Below, one piece after another: positions 60,001 through 64,000 of a stretch of 64,000 nt of DNA. The translations under genes and the position numbers were made by a program. Origin of the DNA: Gavia stellata. Its lineage: Eukaryota > Chordata > Aves > Gaviiformes > Gaviidae. Under the pieces are notes generated by a model. The model was not told the origin of the DNA. It was given only the letters and a program-made list of their open reading frames with translations, and searched no databases. Location: positions 48,824,347 to 48,888,346 of the forward strand of contig NC_082598.1 in assembly GCF_030936135.1 (NCBI RefSeq). Direction: 5' to 3'. Positions within the stretch are counted from its first letter, which is position 1, and each line of letters starts with the position of its first letter.

Positions 60001-63000
60001 TGAATACAGCAGAGTTGTAAACACCCATGAAAAAATAATTTTTACTAAAAATGAAAATCCTGATCATAAAACGATGTCAATAGGTATTTGAAAAGTGTGT
60101 GTTGAATCTGACAGAGCCACCAAAACATCTTCAAATAATTAGATATTTCCAATATCTGACCATTCTCTGACTTTCCAGATTTGAACATGATTGAAAACAG
60201 ACATCCCGAGCTCATTTTCAAGTACACACTCAGCTATTTTAATCATTCCTCCTAAATTATCCTCAGATTGCATTTCTTGCTCTTCTGTAAGTTTTCTTCA
60301 GTGTAGCAGTACAAGCTTAGTAATGATAGATTCAGAACAGACCGTGAAACTCCTGTGCCTGTACTGCAATATGACTTTTTGTCTTTATTGCAGTATCTAC
60401 AGAAAGAAACACCCCATACTAGGGGATCAGCCCCCAAAACAAGATACTTTCTACTACTATGAAACACCCACATTTACAAACTTTGAGTTGAATTCCTCTC
60501 TTACACCCAAACAAAGTTACCTGGACATGGTACGTAAGCCATGGCTGTTCCTTGGCAGTGCAGGTATGTCCAGGATGGTCTGGAGACGCCTACAGCAAGC
60601 TCCGCTGCAGCCAACCACACTCTCCCAGAGCAATGTGTTTAGTCAACAGCTTTGATGGGAAATGCTTTTCTTTTCTTTTCTTTCTTCAAGTTTTGTTTCA
60701 ACCCAACAGTTTCTGCCAGGTCATGGTGTCTGTTTGAAGAAAGGGAGCACAGGCTGGCCAGGAATGGCATGGATTTGAGAGGGAATAGTCCTTTCTTAGC
60801 AATGTCCCATTACTCCAGTAGTGATGGTCCAGAAACATTGCCAACCCTGTAGACCTTTTATCAGGACTTAGAAACTCCAGCAGAGACCAAAACCCCAGTG
60901 CAATAGGTGATTGCAAACACAGGGTAACAGAAAACAAAAAAAACCCAAACCCTACTCTTCACTTGAAAGCAAGTGGGGAACTTATACAAAGATTACAATA
61001 GGGGGTTGTAGTAATGCTAAAAAGACTTTTGTAGATCTCTAGTAAGTGTAGGATGCATGGTAACTCATGCTTTCAAGTAATTTGCTCTGTATTTTGCAGC
61101 TTCTGGACAGAATAGTTATTGAAGGAAGAGGAATCAAAGGAAATATCATAGGCAAAAAAGCAGTAAAACCAACCAACTTTCATCACAACAGCTGGAACTA
61201 CAGGACAAGAATAAGTTGGTTCAGAGATAACCATAGGGTAATAAAATTTGTCTACCTTACATCTGCTCTACCGTGGGAGACAGCATCAAATCAGATGCAC
61301 TCTCTTGCCTTGTATCAATTCAGGATATTCCTCCAATGCTGAACTCACCATGAGGTTTGCACCTGCAGGCACAAGAAGATCTCTGTTTCTTTGGGTCTTA
61401 ACATACAACATTTAACAACTCTCACCCAATAGACTGGCCACCTGGCTTGCTTTCAGCTTATAACTTACACGAGTGTCAGTATAAAGGTTCTTTTCTATTT
61501 ATAGAAATTGTTACATTTGCACTTCTTTCATCTGCTATTTTTATGACATCATTTTAAGTTAACTTCCCGTATGTTCCATGATTAATAGGTTCAACACATT
61601 TCCTTTAAAATCAGTCCTTTGGAGTACTTTATTTCTCTGGGCTTGGTTCCTTGAACTCTTTGTTCCCAGCTCACACCTGGTACCAAAAGGCCAAGCAAAG
61701 CATACTGAGATGCATGACCCTCTGTTGAGAGGACTCCCTCTCAGTCCTCTCTCTGGTGTCTCCATGTTTCCATCTGGTAGTGTCCTCTCTGATGTTTGCG
61801 AAGCCTTCTAGTTGAATAGTATCTTTCAAAAGTCACTAACAAAAATGCAGAGAGTAATGGGAGGAGGGATGGATAAGGTGAAGGCTGGCTGGACTTTTCT
61901 ATCCCGCTGTTGAGAGGTCTAATTTTTTCTGTAAAATAAGTTTTCCTCCCAACTTGTCATGATGAAATACAGCCTATGAATGAGTTTGACTTGTTCCCTG
62001 TTTCTGCAGGTGGAGAAATCCTGTCTCCAGGCTGGGCAGCCCCTTCTCTTTCATGGGGAACTCATCAAGGAGCTGGCAAGCTGGTTTGCTGGACAGAAAA
62101 ACTGTGAGCTCATAACTTCTCACCAAGTAACAGGACAACATTGATACCACTGACTCACTCTGGGTAAATCAGGTCTGCAACTGGATTAAGGGAGAAGGCA
62201 GTGTTTCCATCCATTTTGGCTCTGTACCACTCCTGCCGAAACAGCCTCCCGGTCATGAAGGAACTGCTTTGTGCTCCGCTCTGCCTTTTACTCCTGCTAG
62301 GAAGTCCCCAAAAGAACCCCCCCCATCCCCCAGGAACGCCACCGATCATAAAATAATCCCTCCCCATTTGCTTTCCCTAACTCTGCTGGCACGACGACGA
62401 CTGCACGCGCTGCCAAAGTTAACAAGCAGGCACGTTAATCCCTCCTCTTGCTAGGGAGTCTTTCCAGACCTGCCTAAGCTTTCTGCCGGTGGCTGCGTAT
62501 GGGGCAGGTTTGTCTCAGGGCGATTCCTTATAAGCCTATCTGCAGGAGAACGGCAAGCCAGCACCTAATCTGAAATGACTAAAGCACTCGAGGGCGAAGG
62601 ACCAGCTTTGCTGTGTGGCTGGCTTTTTCATTTGCAGTTTTTCATTCAGGTGGTTTACTTTGGCTGGTCGTCCTTAGTCAACATCGCACAACACTGAAAC
62701 CAGGAAATACCCGAAAATAAATAAAGAAATAGCGATGACGAATAGATCTTCCTTTCTATTCCCAAGGATCAGCCTTACTCACTTACTTACTTACCTCCTG
62801 GGGGCACGTCGGGGGTGAAGGACACCCCCAGCATGGGAGGCAGCTGGGATGGGGGGGCTTGCTGGGGGCCTTGGTGCTGCCCGCCTTGCGCAACCGCCGC
62901 CACACCAGCCTGCCCAAGCCTTTGGAAATCCCAGGCTGAGCAAGGGCCTCACCCCACCTGCCCTCGAGGCATGGGGAGATGAGAGGCTCTCCACCCTGCC

Positions 63001-64000
63001 TCGGAGCCTCCTCTGTCCCATTTCCTCCTTAACATTTCACATGTCTCACTCCAGAGTTCAGTCAGGGGTTTTCCTGCCTCTCTGACCCTTACTTTTCCCT
63101 ATAACTTTTGGCATGAAAGAGAACGATTTTGTATATAAAGCTGTGCCTCTAACGGTGTATTTACTATCTAATTAGATGGGCCCCTACTGCATTTTGAAGA
63201 GGAAATCAGGTAGTGAAGGTGCTGAGGTTCTGCAGGGCCGTCTGTCTGGAGGGGGGCTTGCATCCACCGCTCCTTGCTCCATTCCCCTTCCTCCTAGGTG
63301 GAAAGCCAGAAGATGGGACAGACCGGAGACGAGATCCTCCAGTTCCCCATCCCCACCCGTGGGGAAGCGATCGAGAGCTGGGTCACCACAAGCACGTACG
63401 TTTAATCCGGCCTGCCTTTGGCAGGCAGCAGGATGAGACTGCTCCTGCACGCAGAGGCACTGGTTTTGCCTGGCTCCGGAAAGCCGTCATCTTCTGTCCG
63501 AGAGGCTGTGGCAGGGGGAAATCTGCATGCAAGACAAGCTGTCACAACTGCTCCTTTTCCTACAATAAGCAGGATACATACAGAATTTCAGGGCAGATAC
63601 CCCATGCCTGCTCCAGTCCTATGGCAGAGGGGATTTTTTTGGAACCTGAGGGCTCCCCAAACCTCTGTAAATGCTCCTACAGCTGAGATGCAGATGAAAA
63701 GGAGGCGCTACTTTCTCCTCTTCTGAACACGTTTTCTGAAGGAGCCAGGTGATTAGGAACTGGATTAACCCTTGCAGAAAAGGTGGGCAGAGGAGAGAAG
63801 AGTGAGAGCTTAACCCCAGGACACCAGCAGGGATGGTTGGCACCAGCTGTGCTGAGACACCCTGAGCATCCTCAGAAGCAGAGCCAGAGACCCAACAGGA
63901 GCTGTGGTATCTAAACCCCAGGGCCTCTGGATAGGAGGTGCCAGCTGAATACGGGATACCCGAGAACTAAACGCTAAACTCTTACATGTCTAAAGGGGCA
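54096..64000. other. Right-hand flank, no recognisable coding exon
   Basis: Ten kilobases of mixed composition. In mammals TMEM131L lies beyond TLR2, but none of its exons was recognised here. GC/CpG-richer patches lie near 57.85-58.0, 58.8-58.95 and 62.3-63.4 kb. Minus-strand donors follow 56793 (CAGGG/GTAAGTATC) and 62795 (GGAG/GTAAGTAAG). Pyrimidine-rich sequence lies at 59360-59405 and an A-run near 59531. Open frames up to 168 codons show no family resemblance. Confidence 0.4.

Noticed and set aside
60191-60655. 154-codon plus-strand frame
   Set aside because: No homology or motif recognised; AT-rich background.

Overview
The window reads as a bird chromosome segment. It has two tandem intronless-coding TLR2 genes of the avian TLR2A/TLR2B type, CR1 LINE 3' ends with the ATTCTATGATTCTA-type tail, an avian ERVL-type solo LTR, and the vertebrate neighbourhood SFRP2 - RNF175 - TLR2. 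In mammals the same genes lie in the same order, with RNF175 and TLR2 tail to tail, as here. The TLR2 proteins are clearly avian but are not identical to the chicken sequences as I remember them. Species cannot be fixed from the sequence alone.

Layout. 1-3.3 kb: complete three-exon SFRP2 (+ strand), a secreted Wnt antagonist, beginning in a CpG island. 3.3-18.4 kb: gene-free sequence with an ancient MIR-type SINE and other old repeats. 18.5-19.3 kb: an isolated CpG island that may be the old RNF175 promoter. 24.5-37.5 kb: remains of RNF175 (+ strand), a RING-finger multi-pass membrane protein. Seven exons are recognisable with mutually consistent phases, but one carries an in-frame TGA, one has lost its reading frame and one expected exon was not found. 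I call it a unitary pseudogene. Its two last introns look like U12-type (minor spliceosome) introns, and one U12 donor is triplicated in tandem.

40.0-51.5 kb: a solo LTR with a 5-bp target duplication lies 167 bp past the stop of TLR2B. TLR2B (783 codons, - strand) and TLR2A (793 codons, - strand) follow. The two genes are almost identical over their N-terminal leucine-rich repeats and over the last leucine-rich repeats, membrane segment and TIR domain. They differ strongly over about 188 central residues, which correspond to the lipopeptide-binding and dimerisation part of TLR2. The sharp borders inside one exon show segmental gene conversion around a protected central block.

51.8-52.7 kb: a 5'-truncated CR1. 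52.7-64 kb: no recognisable coding exon. It holds a perfect 48-bp-arm palindrome at 53.95-54.05 kb and several strong minus-strand splice-donor matches that could belong to TLR2 5' noncoding exons.

The living genes belong to two unrelated functions: SFRP2 acts in Wnt signalling during development and TLR2A/B act in innate recognition of bacterial lipopeptides. No new multi-gene system was found. The most striking signals are the TLR2 conversion pattern, the decayed RNF175 with its triplicated U12 donor, and the palindrome.
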